Source of the DNA: Tricholoma matsutake | Lineage: Eukaryota > Basidiomycota > Agaricomycetes > Agaricales > Tricholomataceae | DNA length: 64,000 nucleotides | NCBI GenBank assembly: GCA_026075535.2 | Contig: AP026548.1 | Coordinates: 7,812,001 to 7,876,000 of the forward strand | Direction of reading: 5' to 3' | Shown: one piece after another, positions 23,590 through 35,648 of the stretch | How positions within the stretch are numbered: the first letter of the stretch is position 1 | Layout: each line of letters begins with the position of its first letter | The notes under the pieces: generated by a model | Databases searched by the model: none | What the model was told of the DNA's origin: nothing | What the model saw: only the letters and a program-made list of their open reading frames with translations | Made by a program: the position numbers and the translations under genes

Positions 23590-24130
23590 AACAATCATTG
23601 TTGATGTTGATCACCACCATCACTCTTGATGCCACTGCCTCCCACCTCCCTCTACCACCACCACCGCCAAGTCAGCCCCCGCCTCCAATGCCTCTTGCAC
23701 CATCAGCAACAAACAGCAAACTAGCCAAGCCGATGCAACAGGACCCAATGAGTCAAGCCGACACAACGGGCCCAAATGACAATAATCGTCGTTTGGGCCC
23801 TAGTAAGTGTTTTTTTTTGCTTTTTGTTTTATCAATCAGCTAATTGTATTTTATTGCTTTTTAGGTTGTATGCTACTGGGCAGGACCTGCCACAACAAAA
23901 AATGTGCAACCCACACCCACGCCCACCCGATCCCCTCCTCCCTGTTCAAATGGGATGTGAGGCTGTTGACATGGGCTAGGAGGGTGCCCAGGGATGCCAG
24001 GAGACCCCAGAAGGGGGATACCTGCCTAGTAAGCACCCACCAACCTCCGTAATCGCGCCACATCGCACTGACATGCCCAAACCCCCCCCTCCCCCCCCCC
24101 AAAAAAAAAAAATACAGAAACCCAAATGGG
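23590..24130. repeat. Dispersed GC-rich element, copy 2
   Basis: A CA/CCA-rich block with TAAGTGTTTTTTTT and a motif run (TAAGCACCCACCAACCTCC, then GCGCCACATCGCACTGACATGCCC) that matches, with changes, 14010-14180 inside the TIR element at 13.1-15.1 kb. Short poly-C and poly-A runs lie at 24087-24113. No protein is recognisable. It looks like a member of a repeated non-autonomous family. Confidence 0.45.
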
Positions 24131-24209
24131 GGATGATGGTGACAAACGATGATGATGCTCAACCCGGAAACCCAAACAAAACCCACAAAATGGCTTCGGA
24201 TGGTATAAC

Positions 24210-25440
24210 ATGAGTCAGAGGAAGGATGCAAGGCCCTCTAGATGTCACCTGTCAGACCGACTGTCAAATAGTCACAAAACAACTGCTTGTCGAAGCAGTT
24301 CGAGGCTAAAAGAATGTGTTTCGAGGACTTGTGATGCTTTTCGAGATGTTGCAATATTTTTCGAAGAAGTCTCGAGGAATTTCGAGTGCGCAGATATGTT
24401 CGGATGCAAGATCGGGGGACTAGGCAAGTAGTAGAAGTGAAGAAAAAGCTAATCGAGGGAAGCGAGAGCGAAAATAGCATAATGCGAGGAATTTCGAGGA
24501 ATTTCGAGGAAGTTTAGCATAAAACACCAAACTTCAGACTGAATAAGACTAAACTGAACTCTCAAATCACTGTGATCTGGGAGGAAGACGACGACTTTCT
24601 TGTTTTTCTTTGTATCTAGTACATCTTTTTATATAAAATAAAGAAAGTACCTAAAAAGGCTAGATAACATGAGGCAAACCTGTGGAAAACTCGAGGCAAA
24701 AGACAATATAAGTATATCAGAACAATAAAGCGAGCCTAGAAGGGGTAAAAATATAACACATGATGAAGAAATAATAAGAAAGAATAGCTAAAACCAGACT
24801 GTCCTTGTTATAAATTGAATAAAAGATTGGAAACTGCTTCGAGTGGATTGTATGCATGCACATGCAGTCAAAATGTGTTCAATATACTCAATATAGTGTC
24901 CCATGTGTCCAGCATGTGTCCGAAGATCGTTCGAACAGGAAATACTGTGTCCGACGAAGTTTTTCGAGGTTCGATGTTTTTCGAAGATTTTCGAAGATTC
25001 TTCGGACTTCGTTTGTGGCCCAATATCGGTGCGATATTGTTCGACAATGGTAAGGGATACGTCTGGCATGTGTGCGATGATTATTCGGATAGCGATATAG
25101 TGTCCGATGTCGATTTTTGATGTTCGACAATTTTCGAAGTCAGTCGAGGAAATATCGGACTTGTTTGAAGGCCGATATCGTTGCGATATTGCTCGAAACT
25201 GGTTCGGAACCCATCGACGATGTTCCAAGCGTATATCCTGAGCTGTACAAAGGTCGGGGGAATTGTATTATGGCGGCCGAAGGTATACAAAGAATTTCGA
25301 GGTCTTGCAAAGGATTTTGAAGCATTCTCGTGACTTTGTAGAGGTTTGGAGGGGTTCGTAGAGCTTTGGAGGGGTTTGTATGGGTTCATAGAGCTTTGAC
25401 AACGATCATAGATGTGTTTTCCGAGCTTGAACGACCAGGT
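24210..25440. repeat. TTCGA-rich block (two similar halves)
   Basis: TTTTCGA(A/G), TTCGAGG and TTCGGA words occur every 10-25 bases at 24280-24520 and again at 24920-25330, with AT-rich sequence between. Both halves carry CGA-dense strings such as GAGGAATTTCGAGGAATTTC. No frame here resembles a known protein. CpG-containing words are unusually dense compared with neighbouring transposons, where CGA has largely become TGA. Confidence 0.6.
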
Positions 25441-25631
25441 GGACCTATCAACGACAACAAGCCACCCACCCCTAGCCTCACGAGCAACTGCTCGTGGGGT
25501 GGATAGTGGATGGAACAACACCTAGGCACAGGGATAGGAAATCTTCTCAAGGAGTCCAAGGGGCTCTTCCTCTGCCTTGACAATATGATGCATTTGCTTA
25601 TAAACTTCTGGAACTATAATCTGGAAGCTCT

Positions 25632-26777
25632 TCAGATAACATTTCCCCAGGAATTGTCAACCTGCAGCCTGCCCGATTTTAGAAAACTGAATGAAATGAC
25701 ATTTCCCATTGGTTCACTTACCAATTCTTCTCTAATCATTTCCAGATATTGCAATTTATGCTCCATTGAATGATTGTTATCAGGACTGATTGCCACCATG
25801 AACAAACTCCATGAGCAGAGAAGATCCATGAATTCTTGTGCTTCAGTGTTGTTCAAAAAGGGAAAATCAATGACACCTTCATGGATAAACACTGGCAATA
25901 CATTCCAGTTGACACTCATGGTTGGTTATCTGACCATCTCTCAAGTTTCAAGTAAATATATCCAATGTTGATCATTACATAAGTTGCATAGCCATAAGCA
26001 GACTTCCAATCATCAAGACTCCATTATCTACTTTTGATCATCAGGTTAAAGGCAAGGTAAGTTGGACTGGACATTCCACATCGGAGATTTCCTCATCATC
26101 TACAAGATCTTCCCTTTCTATCAAGAGCTCTCCCACAGCCACATGTACCATTCCCAATGCCAGCAACGAGTCCTGCTGACTTTGGCTGACATTGAGCAAA
26201 ACCCTTGATCGGAAGGAAGGGGCAATTTCATTGACACCTGGCCCCACCTGTTATCAATAAGAAATATTATCATTCTAGTATCTAATAATGAGATGTAGTG
26301 CTACATACCACATTCCAGAATCTCAATACATCTGGGAAAAGGTCTGGATTGATGACCATGGGAGTACTGGTGATCCACCAAGGATCGAGGTATGGTTCCA
26401 CAATCCTTGTCAAGTCGATGTCGGTAGTAGCCTCCCTGAGTGATGAAAGGCTTCCCTTGAATGTGCCGATGTCCGAACTTGATATGTCAGTGACCAAGGA
26501 GTGCAGTCTTTTTTGAAAAGGGGTGAGATAAAGGAACTTGTTCTCAAGGATCATCCATCCAAGTATAATTTCCAGAATCCCCTAACACTGGATAAAAATG
26601 TAGTTATGTAGGAGTAATGCAACTTGTGAGTTCTTGCTTCATCCTGGCTTTCCAAATATGATAATACTCATTGAGACCCGACTGACGATGAGGCTGTTTA
26701 GCTTCAAGTGTAGCTGCTCTAGCTTGGGAGCAGAGATAATCAACAACTGCCTGGCATGTTACTTTCGGAGCACTCAT
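25632..26777 (-). pseudogene. Unrecognised multi-exon gene, divergent from TET/JBP
   Basis: Minus-strand segments in order: 26777-26604 (start MSAPKVTCQAVVDYLCSQAR, then EYYHIWKARMKQELT), 26554-26282 (LTPFQKRLHSLVTDI, IVEPYLDPWWITSTPM, PDLFPDVLRFW), 26247-26041 (acidic/hydrophobic) and 25919-25632 (WNVLPVFIHEGVIDF, MVAISPDNNHS). Gaps between them are of intron size. The residue composition looks like real protein but I recognise no domain. Its start faces the TET/JBP gene about 0.3-0.6 kb away, suggesting a shared promoter and possibly membership in the same KDZ-associated unit. Confidence 0.45.
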
Positions 26778-27384
26778 TGTTGGGAGTAATGATAGATATT
26801 GATGAGAATGATTAGAAAAATCAACATCTATCATTGATTGCTTATTGGTATTGGAGATCAAAGTCACTGATGATATTCAGATGATGTTCATGGATGAAAG
26901 ATAACATAAATCGGGATCGGGATCAGGATGGACAACAATAGCAGTGACATTTCATTTCACTGGACATTCTTGACAATTGGAATGTCAGATATCAGATTGA
27001 TTTGAGTGATCAGTAGATAAAGGCCCCTCTGATTTATATAGATATAATCTGTTGTCTATGTCAGATTCATTGGATTCAACATGTCATTACCATCTAACTC
27101 ACCTTTCTTCTTGACTGACACTGTTTTGGACTACCTCCAAGCCTGATTTTGGTGGGTGATTTCAAGGAAGCTCCATGAGAATCAGAATGTTCCCGATCTT
27201 GCAAAGATGAAGGCAATTTGGCTGATCTATAACCAACAGAATCCTGGCCCACTTCCTCCACTTTCACTATCAGCTCAACTAGCAGTTGACTGTGAACAAA
27301 TGGCAACAATGGCAGCTGATGCATATTGCAATAGAAGTAATATTTAGATTTTGTCAATTTGAAATTTCTGGCTAAATGATTTCA

Positions 27385-28981
27385 GTGAAATTTGATGATC
27401 TTGATGTACAAAGATACGACTCAAACATGTTATCAAAGAGACCAACCAGTCAGAATGACTCCAAGGAGGATTCCTTGATTGTGACAAGCCGTTATGATGG
27501 ACAGAGACTACTTACCCAGCCAACCATTGTCCTAGACATGCACAAACGGATCCTACTTTGGTTCCTGCCTGGCATCCTGAGCCCTGAAAGACAGGTGAGA
27601 ACTTGTTGATATAATAATACCCCCTCTGATTGATTCAACTATCATGTGGCTTGTAGAGAATTCTTTGGGAGGCTGCACTGAAGATGGATCAAGCTCTCAG
27701 AGGATCCCTTACTCTGAATCCGACTCGCACAAAATGGCATTCAGATCCTCAATATTATAAATCTCCTGGAAAATGTCAGCCTTATCCTGGCAATATCAAT
27801 CTCTCACCAGCTTGGTTCCAGCAAGCACACAATGTAAGTTGAAGGTTTTTATATTTCAGGGCCTTTACTTCTATCTTCTGATTGTTCTAGACTCCTAAAT
27901 TCAAGCCCGAGATTTCAAAGACCTTGAAGCTGAGATCAGAGAACCTGACCACACTTGGATGGCTGAAAGAAACTTCGGAATCATTTGCGCTGATGGGTGC
28001 CTTGCTCAGCATTGTTCATCCTGAATTGTATGAGATTGGTCGGGGGGTGCTGAAGAAGGTGGGAGATTCTCCAGACATGGTAAAGGATGGTGAGGAGGTG
28101 CTGAAGGTTTTATGGCTGTGGATGACACCTTTCTCAGGATATGGTTTGATCAGTAATTGCATCACCCCTATGCATCGGGACAACAATTCCCAAGGCCCAT
28201 GGTACAACTGTTTACACAAGAGGCAGAGCAATATATTACCCAGGAGAATATGTTGGGAATAATAGGGAAAAAAGACACTTTTTCCCTGGGGAAAAATAAA
28301 AGGAACCATCAGTAAAAAAAAGTTCTTTTTCCCACACTTTTCTCTTTGCTCTTGCTCAGCAAAAATAACTCATCCATTCCCGGGAGAAAATCAGGTGAAA
28401 ATGGAGGGGAAATATATATTTTTTTCCACATTTTCTCTATATCTGTAAAAATAACATTTTTTCTCCTGACTTCCACAATTTTTTCACCTAGAAACAGATT
28501 AATGATTTTTCCACAGAGAAAAAACTGGGAATATGTGGGAAAATGACCTTTTTCCCCCTAATGTTCACAAGTTTTTCTCCTGGAAACAGATTAGTTGTTT
28601 TCCTGCAGCAACCAAAAGGACAAAGTGTGGGAAAATAATATATTTTTACTGATGGTTCCTTTTATTTTTCCCCAGTGAAAAAGTGTCTTTTTCCCCCATT
28701 ATTCCCAACATTTTCTCCAGGGTAATATATTGCTCTGCCTCTTGTGTTAACAACCATCAAAGATTATGAAAAGGGAGCTCAGTTGAAACTCAAGAACCTT
28801 GGATTGGAGCTGGATTATCCTTTGGGAACAATGGTTTTCCTGCTGGGAAAGGTAATCTGACATGGAATGTCAGAGATTAATGGAAACTGGGTATGTATTG
28901 CCCAATATATGAGGGATAATGTTCCTGAGAGGATGAGGATGAGATCGCCTGAGTGGATGACAGTGACCAAGACTTTCTCAT
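27385..28981 (+). pseudogene. TET/JBP-like 2OG-Fe(II) dioxygenase, MITE-disrupted
   Basis: Exons with good borders: about 27385-27594 (upstream acceptor TTTCAG), intron 27595-27656 (GTGAGA..TTGTAG), 27657-27833, intron 27834-27890 (GTAAGT..TTCTAG), then 27891 onward. The catalytic double-stranded beta-helix begins near PFSGYGLISNCITPMHRDNNS, with the iron-binding H-x-D. It is cut at 28214 by a 532-bp MITE. After the MITE the fold resumes (LGLELDYPLGTMVFLLGK) and continues HGMSEINGNWVCIAQYMRDNV with the distal histidine. A TGA at 28858-28860 replaces an arginine just before it, and one base is missing beside the MITE site. TET/JBP enzymes oxidise 5-methylcytosine or thymine; fungal copies are known to expand with KDZ transposons, as here. 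The N-terminus is uncertain. Confidence 0.75.
28215..28746. mobile_element. 532-bp MITE with TTA target duplication
   Basis: The ends are inverted repeats of about 105 bp (CACAAGAGGCAGAGCAATAT... on the left, its near-perfect reverse complement on the right). TTA flanks both sides (28212-28214 and 28747-28749). The 3-bp TWA target points to PIF/Harbinger-type mobilisation. The arms contain many TTTTTCCC runs. It has no coding capacity and lies inside the TET/JBP catalytic domain. Confidence 0.9.
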
Positions 28982-29189
28982 CTGTGCCAGTCTGAATGAT
29001 TTGTATTTCCGATTTTATTTTGTGATACAATATCATACTGGGTGACAAATGAACTTTTGTATGGTTATCTTCTGATGTAATGATGTGGAGCTAGCACTTC
29101 AACATATTTTGACCAGCATGCCCGACAGAGAACATAACCTTTGAAGGATGCCATGCACCAATACATGCAACCTTGCGGAGACCCTTGTG

Positions 29190-29429
29190 TGTCTTCCTTT
29201 GACCCATGGGCCCATCCATCATATGGTCCACTGCAGTATTGACTTGACCCATGGGCCCATTCATGACAAATGGCCTATAGCAGTACTCATATCACCCATA
29301 AGCCCATCCTATTTCCATGACCTTATATCTACCACATGAGCCCACTTATCTACTATAGTCTGTTATAATCCATGGGCCCAGATTAGCTGGACCATTTCAA
29401 ACATCTTAAAGCCACCATTAGTTGGTCCA
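29190..29429. repeat. CCATGGGCCCA-containing direct repeats
   Basis: A roughly 58-base unit (TTGACCCATGGGCCCAT ... GCAGTATTGAC) appears twice at 29198-29310, with two more diverged units to about 29385. No gene is visible. It lies just beyond the 3' end of the recognisable copia coding sequence. Confidence 0.55.
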
Positions 29430-31591
29430 TTTGTAATGGTCCAAATACACTGAAGGGGCTGATGAAACAGTATACTTCAATGCCATCTTCTAATCCAAGG
29501 TACGTCATTAACTCCAATTGAGGAGCTAATGTGGTTGGACATTTCTCCTTGGGTAGATAGACGTATGCACTGCAACCAAAAAACCTTCAGATTGTTTAGA
29601 TCTGGTCAGACCTCTTTCAGGTCCTCAAAAGGTGTCAGCCATTTCAGGCACCTTATTGGGGTTCGGTTGTATAGGTATGCTGCATGTTCAATGCAAAATT
29701 CCCACCATGATTGTGGTAGACAGGCAGTAAATCACAGGGTTTGCAATTTTTCCATTATTGTCCTTATGGCGCACTCTGTGTGCCCATTCTGTTGGTGAAC
29801 ATGGGGTGCAGACATCTCTATTTTGATGCCAAAATCCTTGAGTACATTTTGTAGCTCACAATCTTTGAATTCCCCCCCTGGATCAACACACCAGCACTTG
29901 ATTGTAGTGCCATACTGGGTCAAAGCCATTGCCTGAAGTTGTTTGATCGCCACAGCAGCATCAGACTTCTTTCTAAGGCACTGGGTCCAGATATGTGATG
30001 TTTTGTCATCCAGAAATACAATGAAGTATTTATGTTTGTGGTGTGAAAGTACCGGGAGTTCCTTTAGATTGGAATGTATTAATTCAAAGGTTTTCTCTGC
30101 ATGTGAATTTGATTTGGGAAAAGATTTTGACATCATTTTCCCTTCAGTGAACCCTGGACATATAATTTTGTCTTTAGGAATAATTAAATTCCTTGGGAAT
30201 TTTATGGTGCTGTTAGGCATTTTCCCTAGCACCTCTTTGGATGGGTGTCCAAGTCGCCTATGCCAAGTCAAGTAGTCAGCGATGTACATCATCACGACTT
30301 TCATCCTCTTGGTGCTCAATATATGAGTCCGAGCCCAATAGATCATGTTGTGTCTCCTAAGAGGGACACAATCCATTATTGGGTTTCCTTTCTCAAAAAA
30401 AGAAATGTGTGTGGAGGAACCACGCACATCACTTCTGTCTTGTAAAAAGATGCCCATTGAAAGTAGTTGAGTACTACATTTGGGTATGTAGTAGATGGGG
30501 TATAATCATGTTTTGCGTGTCTCTGACTTCCCATGACATACTACCTGATGTCTAATGAAGACTGCTCCCTTTCCTACTATATGAGTAGTACCTGTGGCTG
30601 TTTGAACCAAGGTAGAGTCCTTTCTCGGTAAAGGCTCATAGGAAGCAAAATCTTTCATTTCACCAGTGAAGTGCTTTGATGCACCTGAATCAATGATCCA
30701 GTTGGCACCTTTCTTACAATTTCCGTTTGCACACAAAACACATATATTGAGATCTAGGTAATTCCATGATACATTTAATAGCAGTAAAATTTCATATGAA
30801 AAGTTCACTGTATTCATTGGAATATTAATCTTAGTGCTTGTGGCAGGGAAAAGAACTGACCTGTCATCATATCCACCAATGTCAAGTGGTTCATCAACGA
30901 GCATCTCATCAACGGCCTTCCACATTTCTTTGTCAGAAACCAGAGACTCTGATCTGAGGGAGATGGTATCATCTTCTACCTCCACAATCCTAGGCTCTTC
31001 CAGTTCTTCTAGTTTGATCCTCCTTCTCTTACCTTCTCACACTGTCAGGTGCTCTTCCAGCAGTTGCAGATTTTTTGCGCTGCATGGAAGTTGCATTTGC
31101 TCAAGGGTGTCTCAAGCTTGCTGATATTTGGCGTAAACTGAATGAGAGGTAGAGGCCATGCCCATATATGCCTGTGCAGGCAGTCGGCGGTGAGGGTCCC
31201 TTGTGGGAGTGTGGTCACACTGTTTGATGTGCTGAATGAGCAGCATTGGCAGTATGATGGTGCCATTACCATTTATGGTGGTAAAGGCACTGGAGGTGAG
31301 GTGGGTATGCTTCTCTTTGGGCTTATCTTCCTTAGTCTTTCTGTTCCTGCATTGTCCACACTTTTGGGATGACTCTCCATTGTTGTCTTGCCCTTCTTTG
31401 GGCTGCCACTTGGGGTTGTTGCCCTTGCACTTGACAGCGGAAAGCTTATTGGCCTGAGGTGGGCTGGTGGGCTTTCCAACTGCTGTGCACCTAGAGGCTT
31501 CAGTAACAATGGAGTCCTTGACATGTTTGAATGTCAAGGCACTAGTAGCGGTCATGTTAAGGACCTGGGGGTGAGGGCCAATTCTGGCAGG
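29430..31591 (-). pseudogene. Ty1/copia gag end, protease and integrase (3' segment)
   Basis: Continuation, on minus, of the copia gag found at 44629-45142. Reading down: the end of gag (ALTFKHVKDSIVTEASR, about 31545-31490) and a degraded Cys/His-like knuckle region (QKCGQCRN). Then protease (NWIIDSGASKHFTG, about 30695-30650), the GAG-pre-integrase domain (LTWHRRLGHPSKEVL, about 30270-30220) and integrase core residues (FIVFLDDKTSHIW, CVDPGGEFKD, QNGHTECAIR). Integrase C-terminal sequence (LYNRTPIRCLKWLTPFE) is traceable to about 29590 and then fades. Reverse transcriptase and both LTRs are missing, so it is a dead, truncated copy. Confidence 0.85.
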
Positions 31592-31603
31592 TACGAGTCC
31601 TTA

Positions 31604-33804
31604 TATTTTATGATCTATAATCAAATAATGCTAAATACCTGACAATATTTGGTAATAAAAAACCCAATAGTATGCAAAGACATAAAAAATATTAAATCAG
31701 CTCAAGAAGCTGATCAGAATGATATATAAAACATAAAATACAGGATGTAAACTTTATATTTAGCCTAATAAATAATACCAAATAGTGGAAACCATTATGT
31801 TAATGATGCATCAATGATATTCTGTTCTATTACAAGTTAAACATTAAGGAAGATATAGCTGATTTTCATTAATAACAAATAATAACAAATATATAATAAT
31901 ATCTCTTGATTCTGTTCCAGCAATGTGGATTTTTGTTGAACCATTTTCCACCAAGGTCACCTAGTAATGATTGGCATAGCATTAGTATTTTAGATATAGT
32001 TTCCATTCCTATGATACCTCCACTACTCTGGTCTCCACCGGTCTCTGACCTAACTCTGCTCTTTAGTATTTAACTGATTTACTTCTGTTTGTATTCTTTG
32101 GTTCATAAAGCAACCAAGTTTACCCATCTCAATCTCTAGTCTCCTCTCCTGTCTCAGACTTCCTCTTGAACTCTGATATTCTTACATTTACCTTTGTCTT
32201 GAAATTAGACACTGACAAGGTGAAGGGGACAATTTCTTATAAGTTGAAGCCAAGTCCTCTCTGATACACCATCCAATATGAGTCTGACAGATTTCCACCC
32301 TCAAGTTCAGCACTTAACAATAATGGTCTAATAGTATACAACATTGTTTATATAAGAACTGACTGAAATAATAAATTGAAACTATACAAACAAGGCCAAA
32401 TAATTCCAAATGAGATTTCAATAATGGGCCAACAATATATCTTTTTATTTCAAGTTAAATAAAACAAATGGGACAAGAATTGAGTGAGATACAGCATTTT
32501 TGATGATTTAATAACAAATATAAGCAACCTTTGTTTAGCACATATAAATCAGATAATATACAAACAGTATATATTTTATTTGCAGGTTAAATCAGTTGGA
32601 TTAAAGAATAACTAACTGAGATACCACAAACAATGCCAAACAATACCATGATCTCAATGAATGGGCCAATAATGTATCTTCTTATTCCAAGTTAAATAAA
32701 ACAAATTGGCCAAGAATTGACCAAGATACAGCATTTTGATAATTTAACAAATAAAGATAAACAATTTTGTCAACATAGTATAAAATGCCCAAGCTACACA
32801 CCCTTCTACAAGTTAAACTCAATTGAATTAGAACTGGCTCTGATATAGTCTTTTTGATCTGCTTGATATATTAACAAATAATAGCAAACATCTGTAAATA
32901 TCCTTTAAGGATAGACCAACAGTATCTTTTTATTTTCAAGTTAAATCATCCAAAATGGAGAGATACTATATTTAGGCATGACAACAATGTCAAACAATAC
33001 CAAACACTCTTCTGATGATGGGCCAATGATGGGCCAATAGTGTATCTTCTTATTCCAAGTTAAATAAAACAAATCAGCCAAGATATGGGCAAGATACAGT
33101 ATTTTGATGATTTAACAATTGAAGATAAACAACCTTTGTCAGTGTAAAGTGCCCAAGCTACACCCTTCTACAAGTTAAATAAACTCAATTGAGTTAAAAC
33201 CAGCTCTGACATCATCTTTTTGATTTAATTGATATATGAACAAATAATGCCAAATATTTGTAAGTATCTTTTAATAATAGACCAACAGTATACTTTTTAT
33301 CTTGCAAGTTAAATCATCCAAAATGAATGAAAACTGAAGGAGATACTATATTTAGCCATGACAACAGTGCCAAACAATGCCAAACACCCTCCCAATGATT
33401 GGCCAATAATGTATCTTCTCATTCCAAGTTAAATAAAAGAAATCAGCCAAGAATTGAGCAAGATACAGTATTTTGATAATCTCACAAACAAATATAAACA
33501 ACTTTTGTCAGCACAGGGTAAAGTGTCCAAGATACCCTTCCGCAAGTTAAATAAACTCAATTGAGTAAAAACTGGCTCTGATATAGTTATGTTGATCTTT
33601 TTGATTTATAAACAAACAATCCCAAATACTTGTAAATAGTTCCCAATGATAGACCAACAGCATACTTTTCATTTGCAAGTTAAATCGTGCAAATTGGATG
33701 AAAACTGAAGGAGATACTATATTTAGCCATGACAACAATACCAAACAATGCCAAGTACTCTCCCGATGACTGGCCAATGATGTACTTTCCCATATGTAGT
33801 TTAA
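31604..33804. repeat. Higher-order satellite, 120-bp subunits in 369-bp units
   Basis: A CAAGTTAAAT box recurs about every 120 bases. Three diverged subunits follow it: ...CATCCAAAATG, ...AAAACAAATCAGCCAAG and ...AAACTCAATTGAG. Equivalent subunits sit 369-370 bases apart (for example boxes at 32937, 33306 and 33675; 33055 and 33425; 33172 and 33542). The left third is more diverged. The array resumes right of the helicase unit at 44138, which shows that the unit was inserted into the satellite. Confidence 0.85.
31990..32300 (+). repeat. Gypsy leader relic inside the satellite
   Basis: This stretch resembles the leader of the first gypsy (about 560-790): C/T-rich text, then TTGAAATTAGACACTGAC, GGTGAAGGGG and AAGTTGAAGCCAAGTCCT. 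It has no coding frame. It is probably an old captured or inserted retroelement leader. Confidence 0.5.
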
Positions 33805-34087
33805 GGGTCCGTTCGGCCACAATTTTTATCTGAAATTTGGAAATTTGATGGCAAACTCGGTGGCCGGTCCGAGTAAGTTGGCTGTCGCGTGATGTTGATG
33901 AACTTTCGCACACATCAGCCATGAATTTTCTGCGAGCCATATCTCAACAACCAGGCCACATTTTTACATGATCCTGTAGTCGACTTTACACTAGTAACTG
34001 AGCTCTGGAATATCCTACAATTTACTTATTTTTTGGTGGAGTTTTGAAAGAGTTGGTTTGAGTCCAGCCAAAAATGTGTGTGCAAGC
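33805..34087 (+). repeat. Left terminal inverted repeat of helicase element
   Basis: It starts GGGTCCGTTCGGCCAC and ends CAAAAATGTGTGTGCAAGC. It pairs with 43853-44134. Differences between arms are mostly C/T or G/A transitions and one small substitution block (GTTTTGAAAG against GTGTTAAAAG). Confidence 0.85.
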
Positions 34088-34610
34088 TAGTCTAGAGTTT
34101 ATTGTGGGGTCGTAGTAGGGATTGACTCGGAGTTTGGAAACTAATCAAAATTGATCAAAGTCTTCGATGGCTGAAGCGGCCGGAGATTCCAGTTTCCTGA
34201 TACAGCCAAACTTGATCATAAGTGATCGAATATAACTTTGGAATTTTTCGCTTTTATGCAACCTGTTATGTTAATGCACTTGCTTCCAGTCTAACATCCA
34301 GCTGGATTACTGTTCTGCACATGGATAATGAAGCTACCGAAGTATCATCACCTCCAGAAGTTAATTCTCATCAATGGCTAGATGCCCTCCTCCGCAAGAA
34401 ATGTCAAGTCCCATTCCTTCGTGAACATCAGCTTGTCCATGGCATGGACCTCAACAATGGCCGGGATTTATTTTTGGTAATAGCAACCTCACAGGGCAAG
34501 ACTATAGTACTGCATGCTCCTTTAATTGCAGCTCAGGCTCGGGAAGAAGATGGAATTGCATTGTTGATTGTCCCAACCAAGGTATTGGTTGAACAGCAGG
34601 TGAGATAGTC

Positions 34611-35364
34611 TGTTACAATTTTCTGTTATCGTAACCCACAACGACCAGACGTACGCCAGCAAGACCAGGTACTTTAATTTTCTCATTCGACTCGACTCAC
34701 TTCCGATGGGAGACGCTTTGATGCATGGTGACTCCATGCACCCAAACCCACTCCCACACATGCTGTGATACGACAGCCTCCTGACATGAGGTCCATGACG
34801 TCGGACTCTCACGATCGACATCGGATCCTTGACATCGGATCCGTGACATCGGACGCCTCATGCTAGGCATGAGGCTTATCTGTTATTGCTTCCTGACATG
34901 CCACGCCGCAGCACTCCGTGACATTGGACTCCTCATGCTAGGCATGAGGCTTACTGTTCTATTGTTCGTTCTATATTTACTTGACAAGGATCTCGTATTC
35001 CGATTGGACAATAGACATTCTCTGAACCATATATAAGCTACAGTAATATGGCCTGTATTCCTTAGCTTGACCTAATTCAATCAATGGTCTTAGACTCAAC
35101 CTGAACACTCAACAGCTTAGGAAGCCCCTAGCTGTGATAACTCGAACTCGACAGTTGGAAAGCCTCCAACTGTGATATACAAACCGACGGTCTACTCAGA
35201 AAGCCTCTGAGTACAGATAGCTGTGACAACTTGAGGAAGTACCCAAGTGAAGGCAGAAAGCCCGAAACACTAGGAAAGTCTCCTAGTGCGATACGAGACA
35301 GTTGGAAGGCCTCCAACTGTAACATACGAAGCCAAGGCTGAGTTAAAGACCTATAGTCTTAACA
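34611..35364 (+). repeat. 5' LTR of full-length gypsy
   Basis: Starts TGTTACAATTTTCTG and ends AGTCTTAACA, 754 bp. It is 78 bp longer than the 3' LTR because of an extra CCTCATGCTAGGCATGAGG-containing module near 34820-34900. Short paired boxes such as CAGTTGGAAGGCCTCCAACTG recur along it. The sequence after it, AAAGGTCAAGC, is in the primer-binding position; I could not assign the tRNA. Confidence 0.9.
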
Positions 35365-35648
35365 AAAGGTCAAGCTGATCTATGCAGTCCACCTACCTAG
35401 GTGCAGACACAATGTCTTTTAGACAAAGCCCAGACAGACCTCCAACCAGAGCATCATCATCAGGAAGAACCCTGTGGTATAGATACCAGGGTCGACTAGT
35501 ATGATACTCGGAACCAGCACAGAAGTGGTTCTCAAGAAGAACCAGTGACGAAGAACCCCGATACCTCAACGAAGAAGACTTTAGATCTTCCAATAAAGAA
35601 GAAACCCCAGAACGAGATCCATTCTCCCTATCCGACGACAACGCCAAC

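Noticed and set aside
31604..33804. CRISPR or telomere-associated repeats
   Set aside because: The period and higher-order structure fit a satellite; no telomeric hexamer arrays or cas-like genes are present.
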